Assembly (NCBI RefSeq): GCF_042648365.1
Contig: NZ_JBHRXI010000004.1
Location: forward strand, 496,001 to 560,000
Length of the DNA stretch: 64,000 nucleotides
Direction: 5' to 3'
DNA from: Lutimaribacter_A marinistellae
GTDB lineage: Bacteria; Pseudomonadota; Alphaproteobacteria; Rhodobacterales; Rhodobacteraceae
A model generated the notes under the pieces. It did no database searches, was not told where the DNA came from, and saw only the letters and a list, made by a program, of their open reading frames with translations. The position numbers were made by a program, and so were the translations under genes. Each line of letters starts with the position of its first letter. Positions within the stretch are counted from its first letter, which is position 1. Shown piece after piece: positions 35,228-43,325 of this stretch.

Positions 35228-35820
35228 CGCTGGACCGGTTCTATCCCATTTTCGATACGCCCGCCTGGATTGCCCGGATGTTGCCGCTTGGCGTCAGGTT
35301 GGTGCAATTGCGCATCAAGGACCGTCCGGATGATAAGCTTCGCACCATGATCGCCGAAAGTCAGGCGCTTTGCCGTCAACATGGTGCGGTGTTGGTCGTC
35401 AACGACTACTGGCAGGCGGCCATCGACCTGGGCTGTGACTGGCTCCATCTCGGGCAAGAGGATCTGGACGAGGCCGACCTGCCCGCGATCCGTAAAGCGG
35501 GTCTGAAACTGGGCGTTTCCACCCATGACGATGACGAGCTGGAGCGCGTTCTGGCGATCGACCCGGATTACGTTGCGCTCGGCCCGGTCTATCCGACGAT
35601 CCTGAAAAAAATGAAATGGCATCAGCAAGGTTTGCCCCGCGTGACCGAGTGGAAGGCGAGGGTCGGTGACATTCCCCTGGTCGCGATCGGCGGCATGAGC
35701 GTCGAACGCGCGCAGGGCGCCTTTGACGCCGGTGCCGATATCGTCTCGGCCGTGACCGACATCACCCTGAACGCCGATCCCGAGGCCCGTGTCCGGGACT
35801 GGATCGAGGTGACAAGATGA
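35224..35820 (+). CDS. thiE: Thiamin phosphate synthase ThiE
   Basis: A 198-residue TIM-barrel enzyme that couples HMP-PP with thiazole phosphate to give thiamin phosphate. Landmarks are VQLRIKD, VVNDYWQAAIDLGCDWLHLGQEDL with the metal ligands, GVSTHDDDEL, YVALGPVYPT and the phosphate-binding VAIGGMS. It is somewhat shorter than the 210-residue E. coli enzyme. Both ends overlap neighbours by four bases. Confidence 0.94.
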   Translation: MTLDRFYPIFDTPAWIARMLPLGVRLVQLRIKDRPDDKLRTMIAESQALCRQHGAVLVVNDYWQAAIDLGCDWLHLGQEDLDEADLPAIRKAGLKLGVSTHDDDELERVLAIDPDYVALGPVYPTILKKMKWHQQGLPRVTEWKARVGDIPLVAIGGMSVERAQGAFDAGADIVSAVTDITLNADPEARVRDWIEVTR

Positions 35821-36782
35821 ACCGCTACGCCCGCCAGATGATCCTGCCCGAAGTCGGGCAGGGGGGGCAGGACCGGCTCGCCGCTGCTCGGGTCCTCGTG
35901 GTTGGCGCGGGTGGGCTCGCTGCGCCGCTGTTGCCGCTGCTCGCCGGCGCCGGTGTGGGTGCGATCACCATCATGGATCCCGACACGGTCGAGTTGACGA
36001 ACCTGCATCGACAGACGTTGTTCACCGAGTCCGATTGCGGTCGCCCCAAGGCCGAGGTCGCCGCCGAACGCTGCCGCGCGATCAACTCCGAGGGGGTACA
36101 TCATGGTACAAACCGGTCAATAACCCCCGAAAACGTTGTACAAAACGGTCAAAAGGTCGACCTGATCCTCGATTGCGCCGACAGCTACGCGGCAAGCTAT
36201 CTGCTCAGCGATGCCTGTCTGGCGCTCGGCAAACCGCTTATCACCGCGTCGGCGCTCGGGATGTCGGGATATGTCGCGGGCGTCTGCGGTGGGGCACCCT
36301 CGCTCCGCGCCCTGTTTCCCGATGCACCGGATGGAACCGCGACCTGCGCGACTGCCGGGGTGCTTGGACCCGTGGTCGGAATACTAGGCTCTATGCAGGC
36401 GCAAATGGCACTTTCTGTCTTGCTTGGCTTGTCGCCGTCTCCGCTGGGACAGCTGGTGCAGTTCGACGCCGCCACCCTCCGATCCACCAGTTTCCGCTTT
36501 GACGAGGCACACGAACCGCAGCGGGTATTTTCCTTCGTCTCTCCCTCGGACCTGACCGGAGAGGACACGATCATCGAGTTGCGCGACACGGTCGAAGCAC
36601 CGGTACCGCTGCATCCGAAGGCGCAGCGTCTCGCACCTGCCGATCTTACCAAAATAGAGACTAACAGGGGCAAACGCCTTGCCCTGTGTTGCGCCACCGG
36701 CTTGCGCGCCTGGCGTGCCGCCGAAGAAATCTCAACCCGCTGGCCCGGCGAAATCGTCCTCGTCGCCGCCAGAACCTCGTAA
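35817..36782 (+). CDS. thiF: ThiF-type adenylyltransferase with short rhodanese-like C-terminus
   Basis: An E1-like protein of 321 residues, expected to adenylate the C-terminus of ThiS. The ATP region is GAGGLAAPLLPLLAGAGVG, with DPDTVELTNLHRQ and the Asp of LILDCADSY. The usual zinc CxxC pair is missing: the place of CYRCLFP is SLRALFP. ATCATAGVLGPVVG is kept. From about residue 250 a short tail (TIIELRD...CCATGLRAWRAAEEI) recalls a rhodanese domain with a CxxGxR-like loop, but is too short to be complete. It overlaps thiE by 4 bases and ends 10 bases before the next gene. Confidence 0.83.
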   Translation: MNRYARQMILPEVGQGGQDRLAAARVLVVGAGGLAAPLLPLLAGAGVGAITIMDPDTVELTNLHRQTLFTESDCGRPKAEVAAERCRAINSEGVHHGTNRSITPENVVQNGQKVDLILDCADSYAASYLLSDACLALGKPLITASALGMSGYVAGVCGGAPSLRALFPDAPDGTATCATAGVLGPVVGILGSMQAQMALSVLLGLSPSPLGQLVQFDAATLRSTSFRFDEAHEPQRVFSFVSPSDLTGEDTIIELRDTVEAPVPLHPKAQRLAPADLTKIETNRGKRLALCCATGLRAWRAAEEISTRWPGEIVLVAARTS

Positions 36783-36792
36783 GGAGAGCTCC

Positions 36793-37728
36793 ATGAAACA
36801 CCTCCTCGCAGCGGTCGCGCTGCTTGCATCGACCCCAGCTTTTGCACAGGACAAGATGACCGTCCTGCTGGATTGGTTCATCAACCCCGATCACGGCCCG
36901 ATCATCATCGCCGAAGAACAAGGCTATTTCGCCGAAGAAGGTCTTGAGGTCGAGATCATACCGCCCGCCGACCCCTCGGCCCCACCACGGCTTGTCGCTG
37001 CCGGACAGGCCGATCTGGCCGTATCGTACCAGCCGCAACTGCACCTCCAGATCCATGAGGGCTTGCCGTTAAAGCGCGTGGGTACCTTGGTTGCCACCCC
37101 GCTGAACTGCCTGCTCGTCCTTGCGGATGGCCCTGTACAGAGCCTGTCTGACCTCAAGAACCGCAAGGTCGGTTTCTCCGTCGCCGGCGTCGAAGAGGCC
37201 GTGCTGCAGGCCATGCTGGGCCATCACGGGGTCACACTGGACGATATCGAGATGATCAACGTGAACTTCTCTCTTTCGCCCTCCTTGATGTCGGGGCAGG
37301 TCGACGCCGTCATCGGTGCGTTCCGGAATTTCGAGCTGAACCAGATGGAGATCGAGGGCATCGAAGGCCGTTGTTTCTTTATCGAGGAAGAGGGTGTGCC
37401 GCCCTATGACGAGCTGATCTATGTCGCAAATCCCGACCGGATGGATGCCGACATGGTCAGACGCTTCCTCGCCGCTACGGAAAAGGCCACGCAGTTCATC
37501 ATCAACAACCCCCAAGAAAGCTGGGAAATCTTCGCTGCGACCTCGACCGAACTACAGGATGAGTTGAACGAAAAAGCGTGGGTCGACACTCTTCCACGGT
37601 TCGCCCTTCGCCCCGCGGCCATGGATGCCGGACGCTACGCCAGGTTCGAGGAATTCCTGAAGGAGTCCGGCATGATCGACAGCATCAACCCCGTCGACGC
37701 AATTGCAATCGACGTGACGGCGCAATGA
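36793..37728 (+). CDS. thiY: Thiamin-pyrimidine ABC transporter, binding protein ThiY-like
   Basis: A 311-residue periplasmic protein of the NMT1/THI5-like family, believed to capture formylaminopyrimidine, a thiamin breakdown product. The signal peptide is MKHLLAAVALLASTPAFA. The mature part begins MTVLLDWFINPDHGPI, followed by AEEQGYFAEEGLEVE and GQADLAVSYQPQL. ATG 36793 has AAGGAGA upstream. The stop overlaps the tenA start. Its neighbours TenA, ThiZ and ThiX make a pyrimidine salvage set. Confidence 0.9.
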   Translation: MKHLLAAVALLASTPAFAQDKMTVLLDWFINPDHGPIIIAEEQGYFAEEGLEVEIIPPADPSAPPRLVAAGQADLAVSYQPQLHLQIHEGLPLKRVGTLVATPLNCLLVLADGPVQSLSDLKNRKVGFSVAGVEEAVLQAMLGHHGVTLDDIEMINVNFSLSPSLMSGQVDAVIGAFRNFELNQMEIEGIEGRCFFIEEEGVPPYDELIYVANPDRMDADMVRRFLAATEKATQFIINNPQESWEIFAATSTELQDELNEKAWVDTLPRFALRPAAMDAGRYARFEEFLKESGMIDSINPVDAIAIDVTAQ

Positions 37729-38405
37729 AAGGGCCGGATTACGGCCGTGCCTTCGGCCTGATGCGAGAGGCTGCGGGCGACACGTGGCATGGGTATGTCC
37801 GCCACCCTTTCGTGCAGGCGTTGGGTGACGGCTCTCTGCCGAAGGCGGCGTTCCTGCACTATCTCCGGCAGGATTACGTGTTCCTGACCCACTTCTCGCG
37901 CGCGTGGGCCCTGGCCGTGGTCAAGAGCGAAACGCATGACGAAATGCTCGTCGCCGTCGGTACGGTAAACGCGCTGGTGGTCGAAGAGATGAAGCTGCAT
38001 GTCGGCATTTGCGAGGCGGTCGGCATCGCGCAGGAAGAGCTGTTCGCCACGGCAGAACGCCCGGAAAACCTCGCCTATACTCGTTTCGTGCTCGAGGCGG
38101 GGTACAGTGGCGATCTGGCGGACCTTCTGGCGGCGCTCGCGCCCTGTGTTCTGGGCTATGGCGAGATCGGTGCGTGGTTGTCGCAGGTGGCTGCGTCGAA
38201 AACCTATCGCGACTGGATCGACACCTATGGTGGACCGGACTACCAATCCACGTGCAAGGAAGTTGGGGCCTTGATGGATCAGGCTCTATCAAGGCGAATT
38301 GGTGCCGATTTCAAAGCTTCTCCTCGGTGGGACAGGTTGTGCGCAACCTTCCGAACGGCCACGGAACTGGAACAGGGGTTCTGGCAGATGGGCCTGACCC
38401 CGTGA
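37725..38405 (+). CDS. tenA: Aminopyrimidine aminohydrolase TenA
   Basis: A 226-residue helical enzyme (thiaminase II fold) that hydrolyses aminomethylpyrimidine to HMP in salvage. The nucleophilic Cys lies in ALAPCVLGYGEIG, matching the conserved C-x(3-4)-Y-x-E-I-G of the family; the second catalytic Glu is in ELEQGFW near the end. It starts within the thiY stop and its own stop overlaps the ThiZ start. It feeds HMP to ThiD. Confidence 0.92.
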   Translation: MKGPDYGRAFGLMREAAGDTWHGYVRHPFVQALGDGSLPKAAFLHYLRQDYVFLTHFSRAWALAVVKSETHDEMLVAVGTVNALVVEEMKLHVGICEAVGIAQEELFATAERPENLAYTRFVLEAGYSGDLADLLAALAPCVLGYGEIGAWLSQVAASKTYRDWIDTYGGPDYQSTCKEVGALMDQALSRRIGADFKASPRWDRLCATFRTATELEQGFWQMGLTP

Positions 38406-39130
38406 TCACTGCTCCGGCGATAACGCTGACGGGTGGCGCGCGGATTGACGAGACGCAATTGTTTGCGCCCCTCTCACTCGAACTTGGGGCCGAACGATGG
38501 ACCTGTTTGCTTGGAGGTTCGGGCGTTGGAAAATCGACGATCCTGCGCCTGATCGCAGGGCTTGAAACAGGCGCGGTCTTCGATGGCGAAATCACGGCAA
38601 ATGATGGTGCGCCACTCACGCCGCGGGTGGGATACATGGCGCAAGACGACCTGCTTTTGCCTTGGGCGTCGGTAAAGAAAAACGTGAGCTTGGGCGCGCG
38701 CCTGCGTGGAGAGCGCCCCGATGCTGAAAAACTGGACGAACTGCTACACCGGACCGGATTGATTTCGCATGTCGACAAGAGGCCATCAGAGCTCTCTGGT
38801 GGACAAAGGCAACGCGTGGCGCTGGCGCGTACGCTGATGGAGGACAAGCCGGTCGTTCTGCTCGATGAGCCTTTTTCGGCGCTAGATGCACGCACCCGTG
38901 CGGACATGCAGGACCTCGCCTTCGACCTTCTGAAAGGGCGAACCGTGCTGCTGGTGACCCATGATCCGGCCGAGGCGGCCCGGCTGGGCCACGCGATTCA
39001 CGTGATGTCACCGCAGGGGTTGACCGAGGTCGCACCGCCCGCTGCGCCCGCGCCACGCGACGTCGACGATGAAGAGACGCTGAAGACGCAAGGTGCCCTG
39101 TTGCGGCTTCTTCGGGAGAAGGCCGCATGA
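38402..39130 (+). CDS. thiZ: ABC transporter ATP-binding protein, ThiZ-like
   Basis: A 242-residue ATPase of the nitrate/taurine/thiamin-pyrimidine class. Walker A is GGSGVGKST, the signature LSGGQRQRVALART, and Walker B VVLLDEPFSALDA, with the H-loop in VTHDPAEA. GTG at 38402 overlaps the tenA stop; a longer frame in the same phase runs through tenA and is not used. It works with ThiY and ThiX. Confidence 0.9.
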   Translation: MITAPAITLTGGARIDETQLFAPLSLELGAERWTCLLGGSGVGKSTILRLIAGLETGAVFDGEITANDGAPLTPRVGYMAQDDLLLPWASVKKNVSLGARLRGERPDAEKLDELLHRTGLISHVDKRPSELSGGQRQRVALARTLMEDKPVVLLDEPFSALDARTRADMQDLAFDLLKGRTVLLVTHDPAEAARLGHAIHVMSPQGLTEVAPPAAPAPRDVDDEETLKTQGALLRLLREKAA

Positions 39131-39858
39131 AGGTGCTTCCTCCGCTTCTCGCCACGGCTTTTGCCCTCTTGGTGTGGCAGGTGGTGGTCAGCCTGACCGG
39201 TTTGCCGCGGTTCATCCTGCCGGGTCCGGCCCTGGTTGCCGAGACCTGGTGGACCAATCGTGCGGTGATCGCCGAGCATACCCTTGTCACGGCGCTTGAG
39301 GTTCTGCTGGGTCTGGCATTGGGAGCGGGGCTGGGTGTCGTTACCGCCATACAGTTGGCCACATCCCGGATCGCGCGGCTTCTGGTGCAACCCATGCTGG
39401 TCTTTACGCAAGCCCTGCCGGTTTTTGCCTTGGCGCCGATCCTGACGTTGTGGCTGGGCTACGGCCTGTGGTCCAAGGTCGCGATGGCCGTGCTGATTAT
39501 CTATTTCCCCGTCACTGCATCGTTTTTCGACGGATTGATGCGCACGCCGCGCGGATATCTGGACCTTGCTCAAACGATGCAGGCCAGTCCTAGGGCGGTC
39601 TTGTGGCGCATTCGCGTTCCCGCCGCGTTGCCTTCGCTTGCCTCTGGTCTGAGGCTGGCGGCTGTTTATGCGCCCATCGGAGCAGTCATAGGTGAGTGGG
39701 TTGGCGCTTCGCGCGGGCTGGGATACCTGATGCTACTGGCCAATGGCCGGGCCAAGACCGATCTCATGTTCGCGGCGATGCTGACGCTGGGGGTTTTTTC
39801 TGTCCTGCTGCACCTTGCAGTGCGCCGTGCAACCGCCCGAATGGCAGGCGAACGTTAA
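39127..39858 (+). CDS. thiX: ABC transporter permease, ThiX-like
   Basis: A 243-residue inner-membrane permease of the binding-protein-dependent type with about six helices. The EAA-type loop, YLDLAQTMQASPRAVLWRIRVPAALPSL, near residue 140-167 contacts the ATPase. ATG 39127 overlaps the thiZ stop. It is the last gene of the thiamin operon, and 36 bp separate it from radC. Confidence 0.9.
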   Translation: MKVLPPLLATAFALLVWQVVVSLTGLPRFILPGPALVAETWWTNRAVIAEHTLVTALEVLLGLALGAGLGVVTAIQLATSRIARLLVQPMLVFTQALPVFALAPILTLWLGYGLWSKVAMAVLIIYFPVTASFFDGLMRTPRGYLDLAQTMQASPRAVLWRIRVPAALPSLASGLRLAAVYAPIGAVIGEWVGASRGLGYLMLLANGRAKTDLMFAAMLTLGVFSVLLHLAVRRATARMAGER

Positions 39859-39894
39859 CCATCTGGCAACCGATTCGGACGCAGGTTCGGCGGC

Positions 39895-40650
39895 ATGAGC
39901 CAGAACGCCTTTCACGATGCGCAGAGCCTGTTTGACACCGATGAGGCACCGGCAAGTCCGTTGCCTTCGGGGCGACTGCCTTCCTACATCAAGGATCACC
40001 GCAAGCGCCTGCGGGAAAGGTTCATAACGGGCGGAGCCGGTGCCATGCCGGATTACGAACTGCTTGAACTGGTTTTGTTCCGTTCCATCCCACGGCAGGA
40101 CGTCAAACCACTCGCGCGCGAACTTCTCGAACGTTTCGGGGATTTCAATCGGGTGCTGACAGCTCCGGCCGAACGGTTGCGGATGATCAAGGGGGTCGGT
40201 GACAGCGTCATTACGGATCTCAAGATCGTCGAAGCCTGTGCACACCGGATGGCCCGAGCTCGCGTTATGCAGCGGCAGGTCATAAGCAGTTGGGATGCCT
40301 TGCTGGATTACTGCCACACCACGATGGCACATCGAGAAACCGAACAGTTCCGAGTCTTTTACCTTGATCGCAAGAACGTGCTGATCGCGGATGAGGAACA
40401 GGCACGCGGCACGGTCGATCATGTGCCCGTCTACCCGCGCGAGGTCGCCAAGAGGGCGCTGGAACTGAATGCCTCGGCCCTGATCCTGGTTCATAACCAC
40501 CCATCAGGCGATCCGACGCCGTCACAGGCTGACTTGGACATGACGCATCAGATCCAGAATGCTTGCACGGCCCTTGGACTGACGCTGCATGACCACCTGA
40601 TCATCGGCAAGGAAACCGAGCTGAGCTTTCGTGCGCAGGGATATCTCTAG
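39895..40650 (+). CDS. radC: RadC family JAB-domain protein
   Basis: A 251-residue protein with an N-terminal helix-hairpin-helix region (LTAPAERLRMIKGVGD) and a C-terminal JAMM-like metal site, HNHPSGDPTPSQAD, preceded by the Glu of FYLDRKN. The role in DNA repair is doubtful; the family is now mostly described as of unknown function. The length is slightly above the 225 residues of E. coli RadC owing to an N-terminal extension. The last four bases overlap the convergent gene. Confidence 0.92.
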   Translation: MSQNAFHDAQSLFDTDEAPASPLPSGRLPSYIKDHRKRLRERFITGGAGAMPDYELLELVLFRSIPRQDVKPLARELLERFGDFNRVLTAPAERLRMIKGVGDSVITDLKIVEACAHRMARARVMQRQVISSWDALLDYCHTTMAHRETEQFRVFYLDRKNVLIADEEQARGTVDHVPVYPREVAKRALELNASALILVHNHPSGDPTPSQADLDMTHQIQNACTALGLTLHDHLIIGKETELSFRAQGYL

Positions 40651-42206
40651 CGGATCCAGATTTCGACGCGGCGATTTACCTGTCGGCCCCAATCGCTGTC
40701 GTCGCATGCCATGGGCAAAGCTTCGCCAAAGGCGTCGACGCCGATCGTCACGCGCTGTTGGTTTGCAGTCGGAGCCGCGGCCAGAACGGCATCGCGAACG
40801 GCTTCGGCACGTTTCATCGCGATCTCGGAATTGGCTTCGGCTGGTCCGTCCCCGTCGCTGAAGCCGACGAACAGTACCTGTTCACCGTCATGCGCGCCGC
40901 TTTCCAGCGCCTGTGCGAGACTCAGGATGTTTGACCGCGACTGCGCGTCGGGGCGTGAAGACCCAGCCTCGAACCGAAAAGAGGTGGTCAGGCGGGTCAT
41001 GGGCGACAAGGTCTGCACGAGGCGCTGAAGGTCACTCAGTTCCACTTCGATCCCTGCCGCGGCGATTGCATTTGCCAAGCGCCGCCCTTGCGCGCCGAGC
41101 GGGATCTCTTCGGGGGCCTGATCGACGAAACCGGCCCTGCGAATCACGACCTGCGCAGCCGGGCTTGTGGTGTATCCGAGGAAATCCCGGGCAATTCGTG
41201 GCAGCCTGCGTGCTGGCAGATACAAGAACATCGGTGATGTAAGAGGGTAGTCCTCGGTCTTGATTGTCCATCGGTCAGCCGAAAGAGAAAAGCCGCATGA
41301 TCCGCTCAGCGTCAGCGCGCGCGCGGTTCCGGTTTCGGCATAGCTGGCGATGCCAAGTGCGAAGGGGTCCGTAACGACGGCCTGAGCCAAGGCGCTGCTG
41401 CGCGAATGATGAATCGTTTCGGTGGACAGTGTTTTTCCGGCTGGCCGCAAAAGCCTGTCCTCGACGGCCTGCGTCAGCCCGGATTCCGCGTCGGGCAAGT
41501 GCAGTGCAATTGGCGCATCTGGCCCGCCAAGAACCTGCCAATTCGTGATCTCACCGGCAAAGACACGCGCCAGATCCGGGGTCGAGACCTGCCGAACCGG
41601 GTTATCGGGCGCCGTGACCGGCACCATTGCGTCGAGCGCCAGCACGCGGCTGCGATTGGGACGTGTCATGTCACCCATACCGGCCTCGCGCGCACGATCA
41701 CGTTCATCTGGTCGGATCTCGCGAAGGGCCATCACGATGTCGGCCTCGTTCGCGAGGAGATCGGCAAAGCCTTCATCCGTCGTTGTTATGCGAAAGTCGA
41801 ACCGAGCTAGCGGTGTGGCACGCTCCGGGTTGTAAACCAGATAGCTGAAATGGGTCTGGTCGCGGTTCTGTCTTTCGGTGCGATACCCGTTGCGCAGCGC
41901 GAAGCCTTCGATCAGTGCCGGCAGCAGAACTTCGGCCATGGTCGAGGATCCGGACAGGGCGATTTCGGCTACGAAATCGGTCAGGCTCGGGCAGGCGGGT
42001 CCATCACAGGACACACCTGTTCCATCCACGGTCAATTCTCCGAATTGCGTGTCAACACGGTAGAATTGACCGTCGAAACCCAACAGGGTGCCGCTGATTT
42101 CAACCGCTCCATCGCGCGAGGTAAGCGTGATGTCCTGAGCGGATAGCGGCGCGACTGCTCCCAATGACAATAGTGCGGCGATGAACGCCGCACGCAATCC
42201 GATCAT
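40647..42206 (-). CDS. Periplasmic phosphate-binding-like / OmpA fusion protein
   Basis: A 519-residue exported protein. Signal peptide 1-23 (SLGAVAPLSA), a small unique N-terminal segment to about 80, a PstS-like solute-binding fold (85-345, with ALSGSSTMAEVLLPALIEGF like the phosphate-binding loop, ITNWQVLGG, and a C-terminal lobe), then an OmpA-like peptidoglycan-binding domain (390-519, VLFVGFSDGDGP, GEALP, NRRVEIWI). No Pst transport genes adjoin it, so it may act as an anchored sensor or scavenger. It overlaps radC by four bases and is transcribed after the next gene. Confidence 0.8.
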   Translation of the reverse strand: MIGLRAAFIAALLSLGAVAPLSAQDITLTSRDGAVEISGTLLGFDGQFYRVDTQFGELTVDGTGVSCDGPACPSLTDFVAEIALSGSSTMAEVLLPALIEGFALRNGYRTERQNRDQTHFSYLVYNPERATPLARFDFRITTTDEGFADLLANEADIVMALREIRPDERDRAREAGMGDMTRPNRSRVLALDAMVPVTAPDNPVRQVSTPDLARVFAGEITNWQVLGGPDAPIALHLPDAESGLTQAVEDRLLRPAGKTLSTETIHHSRSSALAQAVVTDPFALGIASYAETGTARALTLSGSCGFSLSADRWTIKTEDYPLTSPMFLYLPARRLPRIARDFLGYTTSPAAQVVIRRAGFVDQAPEEIPLGAQGRRLANAIAAAGIEVELSDLQRLVQTLSPMTRLTTSFRFEAGSSRPDAQSRSNILSLAQALESGAHDGEQVLFVGFSDGDGPAEANSEIAMKRAEAVRDAVLAAAPTANQQRVTIGVDAFGEALPMACDDSDWGRQVNRRVEIWIR

Positions 42207-42230
42207 GTGACCTCTGAAATTCGCCCGTTC

Positions 42231-43226
42231 TTACTTGGCGGCGATCTTCAGGTCTTCGACCAGATTATTCAACACCAGAAAGTCTCCCGTCGCGTCGCAA
42301 TCCGGCATGGCCAGGATCAGGTCGCGTGTGCGCAGCGAGGACGCGCCGCGTCGTTCCAACGATTGCGCGCTGATATCCCTGCCGCAATTGGCTGAGGTTA
42401 CCTCGGCTTCGACGGTCAGATCGATCGTTCCTGCCTGTACGTTCCGGGCAAGTGGAAAGCTGTATACCTCTGCCAGCTGGGGCGCAAAGGTTTCCGCGTC
42501 GCCAAGGCGGACGACATGGCCATACCCTTCGGCGGCGGCGTGCCAGACATGACCTTGTTCGCCATAGCTCGCGCCGAACTCACGCGCGTGGATCTGCAGC
42601 CCGTCTACGCCGGACCATTGCAGTACGACCCGCTCATAGTCGTCGAGGTCTGACACCTTTGCCATCGTGACTGCGCCTTTGCCGTTTGGAAAAGCAACGA
42701 CGAAGACGGCTGTTTCGGACAGGGCCGGTACCGTGACCTGTAAAGCGCCTGTTTCGTCGGTGACGTCGGTAAAGACCAGCCCGCTATGATGAATTGCTGC
42801 GCGCTGATTGCCAAAACAGGGGGCTTCTACGGTCAACTCGACGCTTGCCATAGCGGCCGGTTGGGCCCGTGCCGTCACGTCGCAGCCAAGTTTTGGCGCG
42901 ACCGGATCGCGAGGCGTGTCGGCCAGAACGATGGTGTCAATCGCGTCGCCTGCGCCTTTCGCATCCTCGAATGCCGGTTCTGTCAGGCGACTTGGGGCGC
43001 CGCGATCAGGAAGTGCGGATGTCAGTGTGATCTGCTCGACATTGAAGAGAGCGAAATCGTCGACATCCGATACGCCGGACGGGGCCGCGACTTCCTGTTG
43101 CACAGCGCCAGGTGCGCGTGCATGGAGCGGTGCAGCTGAATCGCTGCCCATCTGCATGAAGTAACCGGTGCCCAATGCACATGCGACCGTGCCGCCGATT
43201 GTAAGGGCTCTGCGCTTGATAGACAT
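42231..43226 (-). CDS. Envelope protein of unknown function beside secA
   Basis: A 331-residue protein with a basic start and one hydrophobic segment at about 8-27, giving a membrane anchor or signal peptide, then a periplasmic part. Besides Cys16 it has four Cys at 115, 137, 281 and 310, which could pair as disulfides. The middle (125-210) is rich in beta-type, Val/Thr-alternating sequence. I do not recognise a family; relatives in other rhodobacteral genomes are annotated only by their place next to secA. It is co-directional with secA, starts 99 bp after it, and ends 24 bp before the PBP-OmpA gene. Confidence 0.7.
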   Translation of the reverse strand: MSIKRRALTIGGTVACALGTGYFMQMGSDSAAPLHARAPGAVQQEVAAPSGVSDVDDFALFNVEQITLTSALPDRGAPSRLTEPAFEDAKGAGDAIDTIVLADTPRDPVAPKLGCDVTARAQPAAMASVELTVEAPCFGNQRAAIHHSGLVFTDVTDETGALQVTVPALSETAVFVVAFPNGKGAVTMAKVSDLDDYERVVLQWSGVDGLQIHAREFGASYGEQGHVWHAAAEGYGHVVRLGDAETFAPQLAEVYSFPLARNVQAGTIDLTVEAEVTSANCGRDISAQSLERRGASSLRTRDLILAMPDCDATGDFLVLNNLVEDLKIAAK

Positions 43227-43325
43227 GACACTCTCCCTCGAGCTTTCGCCAAGAAGCAGTGTCGTTAAAGAAGCAGGCCAAGTTATGGCCTGCCTGCGGA
43301 GTCATTGCGGCGTGATTGCGACGGA

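Noticed and set aside
36099..36160. Short tandem-like repeat in thiF (GTACAAACGGTCAA and similar)
   Set aside because: Two near-copies of TACAAA(A)CGGTCAA occur, but they are coding (TNRS / QNGQ) and too few to be an array; no CRISPR-like spacing.
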